From: Bacteroidales bacterium 6E
GTDB lineage: Bacteria; Bacteroidota; Bacteroidia; Bacteroidales; Prolixibacteraceae
Direction of reading: 5' to 3'
Length of the DNA stretch: 64,000 bases
NCBI GenBank assembly: GCA_001270045.2
Contig: DF970667.1
Location: forward strand, 147,975 to 211,974
Part shown: one piece after another, positions 35,925 to 45,271 of the stretch
Layout of the letters: every line of letters begins with the position of its first letter
Position numbering within the stretch: position 1 is the first letter of the stretch
Notes under the pieces: model-generated
The model's input: only the letters and a program-made list of their open reading frames with translations
Databases searched by the model: none
What the model was told of the DNA's origin: nothing
Made by a program: the position numbers and the translations under genes

Positions 35925-37694
35925 TTACCACCCCGGGTTCTGTCCCAGGTTGGGGTTGGCCAGCCTGTCAGGTTCCGGTATCGGGTAGTAATAGTTCTTG
36001 GGTTCCCATTTGCGGACAATGGTATTCAGCCAGGTGATCTCGCCTTTGGTACCTTCTTTCAGCAGCTGGGTATTGGTTTTCCCGCCAACGGTGGGAGAAA
36101 CGTCGATGTAGGTCACGCCCGGCACGGTCGGTGAAGGCCTGGTGCCCTGGTAGAAGGCAACATCCTTGATGCCGTCCTCATTCAGGTCGAGCGGTGTTAC
36201 CAGTTCCGGCACGTAGAATCCGTTCCATTCCTGTTCCATCAGTTCGCCTCTTCTCCAGCGCACGATATCATCGAAGCGGAAGCCTTCCAGACAAAGCTCG
36301 ATACCTCTTTCACGCCGCACTTCGAGGATGACCGGATCAGAAATGTTGGGGAAATATACCGATTGCAGGTAAGGATCCACCTGTGTCGGTTTGGCATTCA
36401 GTCCGCCCGTAATCCCGGCCCTTTTTCTGAGTGCCCCGATCGTCTTGGCCCAATCGTCGTCGGTCAGGGTGCCCAATTCGGCCTTGGCTTCGGCATAAAC
36501 CAGCAGCACTTCGGCAAAACGGAACATCGAAATCGCATTGATATTCAAGTCCCTGGTATCGTAATACATGTCATCGAGTGTCCATTTGATGGGCTGGTAT
36601 CCGGTAAAAGTATAGGAGAAGAGCGGAGGGGCAGGTACCTGAACGCCGCCACTCACCCTTTTGTAATCGCCCAGGCGAATGGTCTGTTTCAGTCGCTTGT
36701 CACGGTTCTTCACCTCATCCATAAAGGTCATGGTTTCATAACCCGGGGTATTGGTAAACGGAGTGCCGTCGATGTTGAGATAGGTATTGATGAAGGTGCG
36801 GATGAAACTGGCCTTGTCGCCATACGTACCGCTGGTCCAATACCAGTTGGCATCATTCAGGATACTCAGCGCCAGATCACTGATGGCAGCCATCATGATC
36901 TCGCTTGAGTTGGGTGCGGCCGAAATAAACAGCGAACGGTATGATTTGTCAGTTCCTTCCCCTTCGTGCAGCTTAAACCCGCCTTCGTTCATCACCTTGG
37001 CTGCAGCTTCGGCAGCCTGGGTCAGCCATGCATTGGCCGATCCCCCCAATCCAAGGTCAGTATGGTATTTCCGGAAGGTGCCTTCATGGAGGCAAATCCT
37101 GGCTTTCAGGGCATAGGCGACAAATTTGGTCACCTGGCTGCGCGTATTATCCGAAGTGGTGGATATGTTTTCACAGGCATAATTGATGTCGGCCAAAACC
37201 GAATCCATGACCAATGTCCTGGGATCACGTCCTTTGTAGAGTTCAGGGTCTTCGACATCCAGTGGGGAACCGATCCAAGGCACGTCGCCAAACCGTTTCA
37301 CCTTGTTGAAATAGAAATAGGCCCTGAAAAAGCGTGCGATACCCTGGTAGTGCTTTCTGGTGGCTTCAGGAACAGCCTCATTGTAATTATTGACAATGAA
37401 ATAGTTGATATTCCGGAGATCACCCCAGCTCCAGCCGCTGCTGATCTCGGCGCTGTAGGCATTCTGCATGACAAAGGTGGGAACATCCCTGCGGCACAGG
37501 TAGTCCGACATGTCGTCGGCACGGTGGGTACTGCGGTTGGGCAGGATCCCGTAAAACGAGTTGGTATAAAGTTTCAGTCCGCTCTCACTGCCGAAAACGG
37601 CTGATTTGGAAGCCGTGGATTCAGGGAGTTGCTCAAGATCGCAGGAAGCCAGGACTACAAACATCAAAAGCAGATATAAATATTGTTTTTTCAT
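35925..37694 (-). CDS. SusD/RagB family nutrient-binding lipoprotein
   Basis: 589 residues. The SPII signal has lipobox 'VLASCDLEQLPES'. SusD features include TPR-like N-terminal helices ('TRKHYQGIARFFRAYFYFNK'), 'FGDVPWIG', 'YALKARICLHEGTFRKYH' and the C-terminal 'EVRRERGIELCLEGFRFDDI', 'VRWRRGEL'. It is the surface lid over the SusC barrel and binds the substrate. Separated by 24 bp from SusC and 63 bp from the EEP hydrolase. Confidence 0.95.
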   Translation of the reverse strand: MKKQYLYLLLMFVVLASCDLEQLPESTASKSAVFGSESGLKLYTNSFYGILPNRSTHRADDMSDYLCRRDVPTFVMQNAYSAEISSGWSWGDLRNINYFIVNNYNEAVPEATRKHYQGIARFFRAYFYFNKVKRFGDVPWIGSPLDVEDPELYKGRDPRTLVMDSVLADINYACENISTTSDNTRSQVTKFVAYALKARICLHEGTFRKYHTDLGLGGSANAWLTQAAEAAAKVMNEGGFKLHEGEGTDKSYRSLFISAAPNSSEIMMAAISDLALSILNDANWYWTSGTYGDKASFIRTFINTYLNIDGTPFTNTPGYETMTFMDEVKNRDKRLKQTIRLGDYKRVSGGVQVPAPPLFSYTFTGYQPIKWTLDDMYYDTRDLNINAISMFRFAEVLLVYAEAKAELGTLTDDDWAKTIGALRKRAGITGGLNAKPTQVDPYLQSVYFPNISDPVILEVRRERGIELCLEGFRFDDIVRWRRGELMEQEWNGFYVPELVTPLDLNEDGIKDVAFYQGTRPSPTVPGVTYIDVSPTVGGKTNTQLLKEGTKGEITWLNTIVRKWEPKNYYYPIPEPDRLANPNLGQNPGW

Positions 37695-37718
37695 AGTTGC
37701 AAAATTTAAGATTTGAGA

Positions 37719-40700
37719 TTAGAATGTAATCGACAGCCCGAGCGTAACACTCTTCATCATAGGATAGTTATAGGCATCTCCGGCATTGCTGGAGGTGAAT
37801 AACTGGTCGGAGGCAACGGCATTCTCCACGTCAAAGTTCTTGCTGATTTTATACAGAGGGGAGTATGTCCAGATGTTCTCTGCCGACACATAGATTCTGG
37901 CATTCGAAGCCGATATCTTTGAGATGAGATTGCGGGGCAGGTCATAACCCAGCTGAACATTCTTCATCCTGACGTAAGCAACATTCTGCAGGTATTTGGT
38001 CTGTGCTGCACGCAAAGGGCCATCCGCATTGTTCGCGATACGGGATACGTAACGTGGCCAATAGGCATCCGGGTTATCCTCACTCCAGATATTGCCCAGC
38101 TGTGATTTGGGGATATCTCCATACGGGCGGGTATACTGTCCCCAGAAGAGGTTGGACTCATATCTTGGGTACCAGTCCTGCTTGCCCACTCCCTGGAAGA
38201 AGACAGAGAAGCTGAAACTGTTCCAGTCGGCACCCAGGTTGATCCCATACATGTATCGAGGCGAGTTGTTTCCGATAATCTTGCGGTCGCCCGGATCATC
38301 CACGCGATCGGTTCCATAGTTGATAAATCCATCGGGATCAAGGTCCTTGAACTTGACATCACCGGGGAACCATGTCCCATTGGCTGTTGTCTTGAAGGTC
38401 GGGCTCTGCTTTGCACTGTTGGCAATATCTTCCTGTGACGTAAAGTAACCGTCAGTCACAAATCCCCAAATTTCGCCGACAACCATGCCTTCGTAATAAT
38501 CACTGAGCAGTTTATCGGGATTGTTGTATTTGGTGATCACCGACTTATTGTCGGCGAGGGTCAGTTTCACGTCATAATTGAAGGGCTTCGATTTCAGGTT
38601 GAACTTGTCCCTCCAGGTCAAGGCGGCTTCCCATCCGGTGGTCTCCAGGTCGGCATAGTTGCCTTTGGGAGCAGTGGCACCGAACACCGCCGGCAGAGTC
38701 ATACCGATGGTAAACATATCGGTGGTTTTTCGATTGTAGGCATCAGCCACAAAGTACAGTCGGCCGTCGAGCATCGACAGGTCAATCCCTGCATTAAGCG
38801 TGGTGGCGGTTTCCCATGTCAGTCCGGCCGGAAGAACGCTTGGCCTTGAGGTCTGCTGTGGCCTGACTCCGCCCAGAATATTCCCCGACTGTGAAATGCT
38901 GAACTGTTCCTGATAGACATAGGAACTGATGTTCCCGTTTCCGAGTGATCCATAGGATGCCCTGAGCTTCAGGTCGGATATGAGGTTGTCGGGAACATTC
39001 CAGAATGATTCGTTTGATACCCTCCAACCGACTGAATAGGATGGGAAGAATCCGTAACGCTCATTTTCGGGGAACTTGGAAGATCCGTCGTAACGGGCGT
39101 TAATCTCAAACAGGTAACGGTCTTTGTAGGAGTAATTCAATCTGGAGAATCCACCCAGGATGGCCCATTTTTCATGTCCGCCCTGCACGGTGATCGATTG
39201 ACCCAGAGCCAGGTTCATGTCGTAAGCATCTTCAAAGATGAGACCGTTACGCTGGGCCATATAGCGTTTGTAGGTCGACTCCTCATAGTTGTAACCCACC
39301 AGCAGTTTCACATAGTGCGCATCGTTGAAGGTATCCTCAAAGTTGGCATACAGGTTAGTAGCGATATACTGGGTTTCTGCATTGATGTCCCTAAGGTCGT
39401 TGGTGGTGGTTCCCACATAGGCAATCACCCCGGGCTTGTTGCTGTAAGGTACCGGAACCTGTCTGCGTTTCTCGTTGAAATTGGTATTCTGAAGGGTGAG
39501 GTCACCTTTCAGGTTGATCTTTTTGTTGAAGAAATCGGCATTGAAACCCGTTGTGTTCCTGAAAATCTTACGCTTGGTGTCATATCCGTTTTTGCCATAC
39601 CAGAAGTCACCAACGGTATAAACGGCCGACATGGTCAGCGTTCCGTCAGGGTTGAACATTGGCGCCAGGGGGTGCCCCTCGTCGGCGATGTTCCTCCAGA
39701 TACCGCTGCCTTCACCCACGTTCGACGGGTTATGGTAGAACATGTCCGAATAATCCGTGTTGTTGTCGATCCTCAGCCAGGGGAATAACTGGATTGACCC
39801 CTTCGAACGGATGTTCATCACGTTGAAATCATCGGTATTGTATCTGAACAAACCATCCTGCTTGTAATACCTTCCGGTGATCAGGAGGCTGGTTTTGTCG
39901 GTGCTCCCCGATATGGTGATGTTATGCTCATTGGAGCTTGTGTAATCCTTATAAAGTTCCTTGTACCAATCGGTACTTGCAAAATACATGTATTCCCCGG
40001 TGGTTGGGTTGATTTCCACTTCGGGCAGGCCGGTTTTGCCTTTCCGTTCTTCCCACATGTCGAGGTATGCCTGCGAGAACTTCAGAGTCTTGTTCACGTT
40101 CTGGGGCATGCTGTTTTCGCGGTTGATGAACGATTCGGCAAACATGTTGGCCCAGGTATAGCCATCTGAAACCAGGTCGGGCACAACCACGGGGTTCTTC
40201 ACCGAGTAGTTGGTCGAGTAGGTAACGCTGGTCCGTCCTTGTGTGGGATCCTTGGTGGTGATTAGGATTACCCCGAAGGTTCCCCTGGCACCGTAAATGG
40301 CTGCCGAAGCGGCATCCTTCAGGATAGAGATGCTGGCGATGTCGTTGGGGTTGATCAGACTGGGATCACCTTCAACGCCGTCGATCAGCACCAGTGCGTT
40401 ACCACCCTGACCAATCGAGGTGGTACCCCTGATGTTAAACTGCGGAGCCTGGGTCGGTTTTCCGTCCATCAGCTTGATGTTCAGGTTGGGAACGACACCT
40501 TTCAGACCCTGGTTGATGTTCGACATGGAACGCCCCTCGAACACCTCGCTGGTGACCTGGTCGACCGCTCCCGTAAGGTTGGCCTTTTTCTGGGTACCGT
40601 ACCCTACGACCACGACCTCATCCACGCCGATGGTCTCTTCCTGCATGGTGACATCGAAAAGGCTGCGTCCCGCAACAGGCATTTCCTGCTTACGCATCCC

Positions 40701-41258
40701 GATAAATGAAAACTCGATAATTTCGGCATTGGCCGGAATCATCAGCTGGAACGTTCCGTCCATATTGGTCACGGTACCGGTGGTGGTTCCCTTGACCAGC
40801 ACGGTAACGCCCGGCAAGGGCTGGCCTCGGCTGTCCCTGACGGTACCCGTCACCTGCCGGCGGTCCTGCTGGACATTCGAATCTTCCAGTCCGGGGATTA
40901 CGGGACGTTCGGTCAGGATAATCTGACGGTCCCTGACTTCATAGTTCACGTTGGTCTGGTCGCAAAACGACTGCAGTACCTCATCGAAACCCGCATCCCT
41001 GAAGTCGGCTGTCACCCGCTTCGAGAAGTCAAAGATCTCGTCCTTATAAAGGAAAATGTAATCCGATTTTTCCTCCATGGTGGCGATGGCCGTACGGATA
41101 TCCGTATTCGCGAACCGAACCGACATCTTCACCTGTGAGAAACCGTTCCCGAAGGAAACAAACACCAAAAATGTTAAAATGGCAGTTAGTTTCATCTTTA
41201 AAAATCTTAAAAGCCACCTTCCCCGGTTACGGGAAAGCAAATCCTGTTTTTTTTTCAT
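37719..41258 (-). CDS. SusC/RagA TonB-dependent transporter with STN domain
   Basis: 1179 residues. Order: basic N-terminus and signal (~1-42), STN/secretin domain (~45-115, 'ANTDIRTAIATMEEKSDYIF'), carboxypeptidase-regulatory-like domain ('VTGTVRDSRGQPLPGVTVLV'), TonB box region 'DEVVVVGYGTQKKANLTGAV', plug ('IASISILKDAASAAIYGARG'), then a 22-strand-type barrel. The STN domain marks a transducing transporter that signals through FecR, matching the FecR/sigma pair just upstream. It imports an unknown substrate with SusD. Confidence 0.96.
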   Translation of the reverse strand: MKKKQDLLSRNRGRWLLRFLKMKLTAILTFLVFVSFGNGFSQVKMSVRFANTDIRTAIATMEEKSDYIFLYKDEIFDFSKRVTADFRDAGFDEVLQSFCDQTNVNYEVRDRQIILTERPVIPGLEDSNVQQDRRQVTGTVRDSRGQPLPGVTVLVKGTTTGTVTNMDGTFQLMIPANAEIIEFSFIGMRKQEMPVAGRSLFDVTMQEETIGVDEVVVVGYGTQKKANLTGAVDQVTSEVFEGRSMSNINQGLKGVVPNLNIKLMDGKPTQAPQFNIRGTTSIGQGGNALVLIDGVEGDPSLINPNDIASISILKDAASAAIYGARGTFGVILITTKDPTQGRTSVTYSTNYSVKNPVVVPDLVSDGYTWANMFAESFINRENSMPQNVNKTLKFSQAYLDMWEERKGKTGLPEVEINPTTGEYMYFASTDWYKELYKDYTSSNEHNITISGSTDKTSLLITGRYYKQDGLFRYNTDDFNVMNIRSKGSIQLFPWLRIDNNTDYSDMFYHNPSNVGEGSGIWRNIADEGHPLAPMFNPDGTLTMSAVYTVGDFWYGKNGYDTKRKIFRNTTGFNADFFNKKINLKGDLTLQNTNFNEKRRQVPVPYSNKPGVIAYVGTTTNDLRDINAETQYIATNLYANFEDTFNDAHYVKLLVGYNYEESTYKRYMAQRNGLIFEDAYDMNLALGQSITVQGGHEKWAILGGFSRLNYSYKDRYLFEINARYDGSSKFPENERYGFFPSYSVGWRVSNESFWNVPDNLISDLKLRASYGSLGNGNISSYVYQEQFSISQSGNILGGVRPQQTSRPSVLPAGLTWETATTLNAGIDLSMLDGRLYFVADAYNRKTTDMFTIGMTLPAVFGATAPKGNYADLETTGWEAALTWRDKFNLKSKPFNYDVKLTLADNKSVITKYNNPDKLLSDYYEGMVVGEIWGFVTDGYFTSQEDIANSAKQSPTFKTTANGTWFPGDVKFKDLDPDGFINYGTDRVDDPGDRKIIGNNSPRYMYGINLGADWNSFSFSVFFQGVGKQDWYPRYESNLFWGQYTRPYGDIPKSQLGNIWSEDNPDAYWPRYVSRIANNADGPLRAAQTKYLQNVAYVRMKNVQLGYDLPRNLISKISASNARIYVSAENIWTYSPLYKISKNFDVENAVASDQLFTSSNAGDAYNYPMMKSVTLGLSITF

Positions 41259-41303
41259 AAATTTGAACCGTTAAATGATACACTTTGATATTTAACAACT
41301 TAG

Positions 41304-41331
41304 ACCGGGGCATGCTGCAACATGACCCGGT
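41304..41331. repeat. Hairpin between fecR and susC genes
   Basis: ACCGGGGCATG pairs with CATGACCCGGT (one mismatch, 6-nt loop), 3 bp after the FecR stop and 45 bp before the SusC start. There is a T run only in the plus direction, so on the transcribed strand it is more likely a processing or stability element that separates low FecR from high SusC expression than a full terminator. Confidence 0.5.
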
Positions 41332-41334
41332 TTT

Positions 41335-42528
41335 TCATTTTCTTACCATGTAATAATTCTCATTCGACTTTTCAATCGTTACCGAGGCCGTACGGGCAAT
41401 CCTCTCGATGGTTTCGCCCGGGTCATCGGTCAGCACCAGCTTTCCCGAAATCTGCATGGTGCCCAGCAGCGCATCCTGAATGTTGAAACGGATATCATAA
41501 TACCGCTCCAGTCTTTTCAGGACCCGGCTCAGGTGGGTACTTTCAAACTTCAGGATACCTTCAGTCCATAAAATATAATTGTCGAGATCGACCTGCCTCA
41601 GCACGGTCTCCCCCGATGTCCGGTTAAATGAAGCCAGGTCACCCGGCTTTAACTCGTACGATTTTACGTTACGGTTTTCGTCGTTTCGGCCCAGACTGAT
41701 CCTGCCCTCAGCCAATACGGTTTCGACAACATTGTCGAGCGGATAGGCCGAGACATTGAATTTTGTGCCCAGCACCCTGATTCTTAAATCGTTGGTATAA
41801 ACTAAGAAAGGTCGTTCCGCATCGGGGCTCACTTCAAAAAAGGCCTCGCCCGACAGGATCACCTCGCGGGTTGACCCATGAAACACCTCGGGATAAACCA
41901 GCCGGCTGCCTGCATTCAGGTGCACGGTCGTGCCATCGGACAGCAGCACCCGTGAGCTTTTGCCATAGGGAATCACCAGCTGGTTCAGTGAACCGGCTTT
42001 GGTATTGCTCCTATCGGAAGCCTTATCGATGGGGACCTGGTTAATTTGCAGCTGGCCGTCGGGCGAATAGGTGATCAGCGATTTGTCTTGCTCCAGGATG
42101 ATATCATCGCCTGTCGAACGGATCAGCTTGGCGCTACCACCATTTGAAGGCACAGCGTATTCCTCGGTGAAAAAACGGGGATCAATGGATTCCTTTTGAT
42201 GGAAGAGCAGATAACCCAAGGCAAAGAAGACGATGGCTACGGCTGCATAACGGAGCCAGCCGGAAACGAGGGCCATCCTCTTGCGGCGGTTTCCCTGATG
42301 TTCGATGTGTTTGATGATTCTCGAAAAGAGCACGATTTTCTCCTTTTCGTCGAGCGGGATTTCCCTGATACGGAGACGAATGACAAGCCGTTTGGCGGCT
42401 TCGATATTTTCACGGTCTTCCGGATGATTCCTCAAATGGTCATTCCAGAAACCCTGCAACTCAGGGGTAGGCTGAACAACCCATTCAATAAAGCGGAGAT
42501 CCTCCAGGAATGTGCTTAGCTTTTCCAA
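41335..42528 (-). CDS. FecR-family anti-sigma factor
   Basis: 397 residues. The N-terminal cytoplasmic part (~1-85) binds the sigma factor; one transmembrane helix lies near 90-108 ('LRYAAVAIVFFALGYLLFHQ'); the periplasmic FecR domain includes 'VIPYGKSSRVLLSDGTTVHL' and 'NAGSRLVYPEVF', and a C-terminal DUF4974-type domain follows ('LSRVLKRLERYYDIRFNIQD'). It relays substrate binding by SusC to the sigma factor. It lies 62 bp after the sigma gene. Confidence 0.93.
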   Translation of the reverse strand: MEKLSTFLEDLRFIEWVVQPTPELQGFWNDHLRNHPEDRENIEAAKRLVIRLRIREIPLDEKEKIVLFSRIIKHIEHQGNRRKRMALVSGWLRYAAVAIVFFALGYLLFHQKESIDPRFFTEEYAVPSNGGSAKLIRSTGDDIILEQDKSLITYSPDGQLQINQVPIDKASDRSNTKAGSLNQLVIPYGKSSRVLLSDGTTVHLNAGSRLVYPEVFHGSTREVILSGEAFFEVSPDAERPFLVYTNDLRIRVLGTKFNVSAYPLDNVVETVLAEGRISLGRNDENRNVKSYELKPGDLASFNRTSGETVLRQVDLDNYILWTEGILKFESTHLSRVLKRLERYYDIRFNIQDALLGTMQISGKLVLTDDPGETIERIARTASVTIEKSNENYYMVRK

Positions 42529-42590
42529 TTGGTCATCATTAGTTTAATTAACCTGAAAGGCCGGCACAATCCAAAACATGGACACCGTTT

Positions 42591-43193
42591 TTAACTTTTT
42601 TTTGCAGAAAACAGTAAAAATAATGCAACTGACTCTTTTCCAATACTGTTACGAATACTCTTGATCCCCCTGTACACCTGTTTCCTGACCGATTCGACAC
42701 TGATACCCAGGATACGGGAAATTTCCTCATAATCGAGGCAATGGGTAAAACGAAGATAAATGGCCTCCCGTTGTTTGGCAGGCAATATTTCGATGGTCCG
42801 GCCTACCATGTCGCTGACTTCTTCCGAACGTTCCTGTTCAATCCATTTGGTTTCCTCCGAAGGTTCATCCAGCATGGGGAAATCGGCCTTTCCGTCCATG
42901 CTCAGGTATTTTCGACCCTTCACGAGTTTTTTCACCAGGTTGCGTTTCAGGGCGAGCAGCAAATAATACCGGAGGCGTACAATAGGGATATTTGAAGATT
43001 CACGTTTGTTGTAGAGTTCGATAAAGATTTCCTGCAGGGCATCCTTCACAAGGCCCGAATCGTGGCAAAGTTTACAGCCATAGGAATATAAAGCATCCAC
43101 ATGAGAATTGTAAAGAATGGCAAAGGCTTCCTTGTCGCCCTTGCGAAAACGATCCCACACACCAGCCCATGAATTACCCGCCTGAAATTCCAT
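42591..43193 (-). CDS. ECF RNA polymerase sigma factor (Bacteroidota RpoE-like)
   Basis: 200 residues: region 2 (~20-90, 'FAILYNSHVDALYSYGCKLC' and 'VKDALQEIFIELYNKRES'), region 4 (~130-185, 'LPAKQREAIYLRFTHCLDYE', 'EISRILGISVESVRKQVYRG'). It is encoded with a FecR anti-sigma and an STN-type SusC, so it very likely drives the SusCD-EEP locus in response to the substrate. A leader of 440 bp upstream holds its promoter. Confidence 0.93.
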   Translation of the reverse strand: MEFQAGNSWAGVWDRFRKGDKEAFAILYNSHVDALYSYGCKLCHDSGLVKDALQEIFIELYNKRESSNIPIVRLRYYLLLALKRNLVKKLVKGRKYLSMDGKADFPMLDEPSEETKWIEQERSEEVSDMVGRTIEILPAKQREAIYLRFTHCLDYEEISRILGISVESVRKQVYRGIKSIRNSIGKESVALFLLFSAKKS

Positions 43194-43634
43194 GTCAGCT
43201 CACCTTCTTATTCTTATCCGGTTTAAATTTACTGATTTAAGCGAAAAGAAAAAATATCTTTTTGTCTGCTTTATAAAATATTCAGATCCTGACAGTCACA
43301 CAGGCATATCCAATGAATTGGATTTTTTCAGACAACAAAAGTTTCGCTGATTATGGATTTCTGCTCCCGGGTTTCGTTTATATGCAGTATGCCCCTAGAC
43401 TCCACCAATCTCCCTTTATCAATTGTCCTGATTCGATCAATCTTGTGTGAAACCATAAATTGGGAACCGCGGTCGCGAGAGATACAAAATGTGACACTAC
43501 TTCAACGGTTGAAAATGCCGGTTCTCCTCCGTGGTCATGGCTGACAGCCGGTTGGCAATCGTTTCCCAGCGAAAGTCTTTTCCCAAAAGGTCAATCCCTT
43601 ACGAGAAACGGATGTCCTCGTAGTAGGTTAGCCC
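43194..43634. other. Intergenic region at the edge of the RHS island
   Basis: 441 bp without a convincing gene. A 27-bp stretch at 43475-43501 is identical to 51408-51434 and similar to 44451-44477, marking homology to the RHS island interior. The sigma-factor promoter should lie in the left part. Confidence 0.5.
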
Positions 43635-44009
43635 TTAATTGCCCGGTAGGGATTTGTCTGGGGGTATTTCGTTTTGAATGCGTGTATAACATTTCAGTTC
43701 CTCCTTTTTTAAATTAAAAGCGGCACAAACAAAAGCTATATCTTTATCGGAAAGCAGCAATACTTTATCCCTGATTATCTGCCTTACCCCATCCATTCCA
43801 CCATAAAGGGCAAACAATGCATAATAATCTTCATCCCAACCCCTTTCAATAACACGCTCGACCACCAAAGCCCGCATATATTGCCAGTCAAAATCTTTAA
43901 GGTCATATTCCCACAATAAACCTTGCCTAATCTTTGGACAGCGTTCTATTTGTTCTTTCCAGTCAGACCACATGACACATCTGTTGCTTAGAATATCAAA
44001 AATAGACAT
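43635..44009 (-). CDS. DUF6922-like small protein
   Basis: 124 residues from ATG 44009. The core 'LLWEYDLKDFDWQYMRALVV', 'ERVIERGWDEDYYALFALYG' and a tail ending '...ELKCYTRIQNEI' resembles DUF6922, a small helical protein often encoded beside nucleotidyltransferase-type toxin genes in Bacteroidota. No such partner is present here. In-frame codons upstream (to 44102) belong to the duplicated island block, so the true start is 44009. It may be an antitoxin remnant; this is inference. Confidence 0.6.
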   Translation of the reverse strand: MSIFDILSNRCVMWSDWKEQIERCPKIRQGLLWEYDLKDFDWQYMRALVVERVIERGWDEDYYALFALYGGMDGVRQIIRDKVLLLSDKDIAFVCAAFNLKKEELKCYTRIQNEIPPDKSLPGN

Positions 44010-44061
44010 TAATAATTGATTTGCCCGAACCTGGGCAAGTGGAAAAAATGAAAAATTCAAT

Positions 44062-44478
44062 TGAGGTTGTTTTTTGCACTCATGAATATGCACCCAACCC
44101 ACAACCGACAGTCACTATATTTTTCAAGGAACGTACCCCGCTTATGGTTTCATAAACGAATGGGCCACAATAGTCGGTCCCGGTTACCGTGCCGTTGTCC
44201 TCATATTGCCTGGCCAGCTTGAGCCCATCAAAGGTGTTCTCAATTTTCCCAATTCCTGGGACCATGGATTTGGTTTTTGGTTAGGTTTTAAATGTATCAA
44301 TTTTCTATTGAACAAAAAAGTCGCAGGTTTATTTGCCAAGCCAGTATATGCCAACATTGTCAAATAGCCGTTTTGGGCCTCTCCATCCGGGCTATCTTTA
44401 TCCAACAACCATCGAATTATGGAATGCCCCAAGGAAAATGATTCGTAATGGCGAGACACACAAAATGCAACACTACTG
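44062..44478. repeat. Duplicated island block, copy 1
   Basis: About 0.4 kb closely matching 51031-51435 with scattered substitutions and small indels. On the minus strand it encodes an RHS fragment ('TFDGLKLARQYEDNGTVTG', 'TDYCGPFVYETISG') that then runs into unrelated sequence and stops. The right end carries the 27-bp element. The block marks an insertion or recombination joint next to a C-terminally truncated gene. Confidence 0.8.
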
Positions 44479-44701
44479 GGAAAACATCCCTTCTATTGAA
44501 GTGGCGGCAAAAATTGCCGATACCTTATGCGTTACGCTTGATTACCTGGTAAAAGAGGGCGAGTACCAGCAAATTGACAAAACCACCCTTAAAGGGCTAA
44601 AAGATATTGAAAGGCTTGACCCCGGGACTAAAACCAAAGTCTTTGATATTATCGATACCTACCTGAGGGATTTTAAAACCAGGCAGGCGTATATGGCATA
44701 A
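44333..44701 (+). pseudogene. 5'-truncated XRE regulator gene
   Basis: Residues from about 50 on ('NIPSIEVAAKIADTLCVTLD', 'YLVKEGEYQQIDKTTLKGLK', ending 'RDFKTRQAYMA') are the second half of a Cro/CI-type HTH regulator. The recognition-helix half is missing: codons before ~44476 belong to the duplicated block. The frame stays open from an ATG at 44333, so a chimeric protein is possible but would lack a full HTH. The last ~33 bp recur at 51470-51503. Confidence 0.75.
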
Positions 44702-44732
44702 AAAAGCCCCGGAACTCCCGGGGCTTTTTGTT
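44702..44732. terminator. Two-way terminator between XRE remnant and immunity gene
   Basis: AAAAAGCCCCGG pairs with CCGGGGCTTTTT around a short loop; T runs are present in both directions, and stop codons converge on both sides. Confidence 0.9.
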
Positions 44733-45265
44733 TATTTCAATTTTTGTTGTGCCATTTTATATTTCAAATCATAAGAGGATGGTAATTTCTGCCTATCTAT
44801 TTTATCCAAATTTTTTATGAAGTCTTTATAATTACCTTCTTCCCAAGCTTTGTTCGCAGCATCTAAGCTTTGATTTTTTACTAATTCTGCGGTGTATTCA
44901 TTGCTCTCATTTTGGATATATTTTTCCACTGAATGTAAAGCATCTTTATTTCCAATTATCAATTGATTTCCCTCACCTTCAAGAAAAAGAGCAAGGTTTA
45001 TCACAAAAACATCCGGCGATACATTGTTGATTTTTAAAGCAGAGTTAAAAACATCTTTAAGGACATTCTCATTAATTTGATATAAAGAGCTATTTTTTAT
45101 GCCAATAAAAAAAGAGTTAGAGTTTTCTCTTTTATCATGACTAATAGTAAGTACGATTTTGTCTGATTCTATTTTCAAATAATCATTAAACTGCTCTACT
45201 ACACGTAGATTGTTTTTATGGAAAATAGGTTCAAGCCTATCTATTACAATTTTATTAAATTCCAT
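44732..45265 (-). CDS. Candidate immunity protein for the RHS toxin ending at 45272
   Basis: 177 residues, no signal peptide, AT-rich codons unlike the flanking metabolic genes. The ATG at 45265 is 6 bp after the RHS stop, the standard toxin-immunity arrangement. The N-terminal ~110 residues look alpha/beta ('FNDYLKIESDKIVLTISHDK'); the C-terminal ~60 are helical ('AANKAWEEGNYKDFIKNLDK'). No family recognised; the role rests on position. Cytoplasmic location suggests the cognate toxin acts in the cytoplasm. Confidence 0.65.
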   Translation of the reverse strand: MEFNKIVIDRLEPIFHKNNLRVVEQFNDYLKIESDKIVLTISHDKRENSNSFFIGIKNSSLYQINENVLKDVFNSALKINNVSPDVFVINLALFLEGEGNQLIIGNKDALHSVEKYIQNESNEYTAELVKNQSLDAANKAWEEGNYKDFIKNLDKIDRQKLPSSYDLKYKMAQQKLK

Positions 45266-45271
45266 AACTCT

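Noticed and set aside
41304-41331. Hairpin as a full terminator between fecR and susC
   Set aside because: The T run is on the plus-strand side only, while both genes are on the minus strand.
44080-44265. Small minus-strand frame in the duplicated block as an independent gene (also 51052-51237)
   Set aside because: It is an internal RHS fragment in both copies, ending in non-RHS sequence, with no toxin or other domain.
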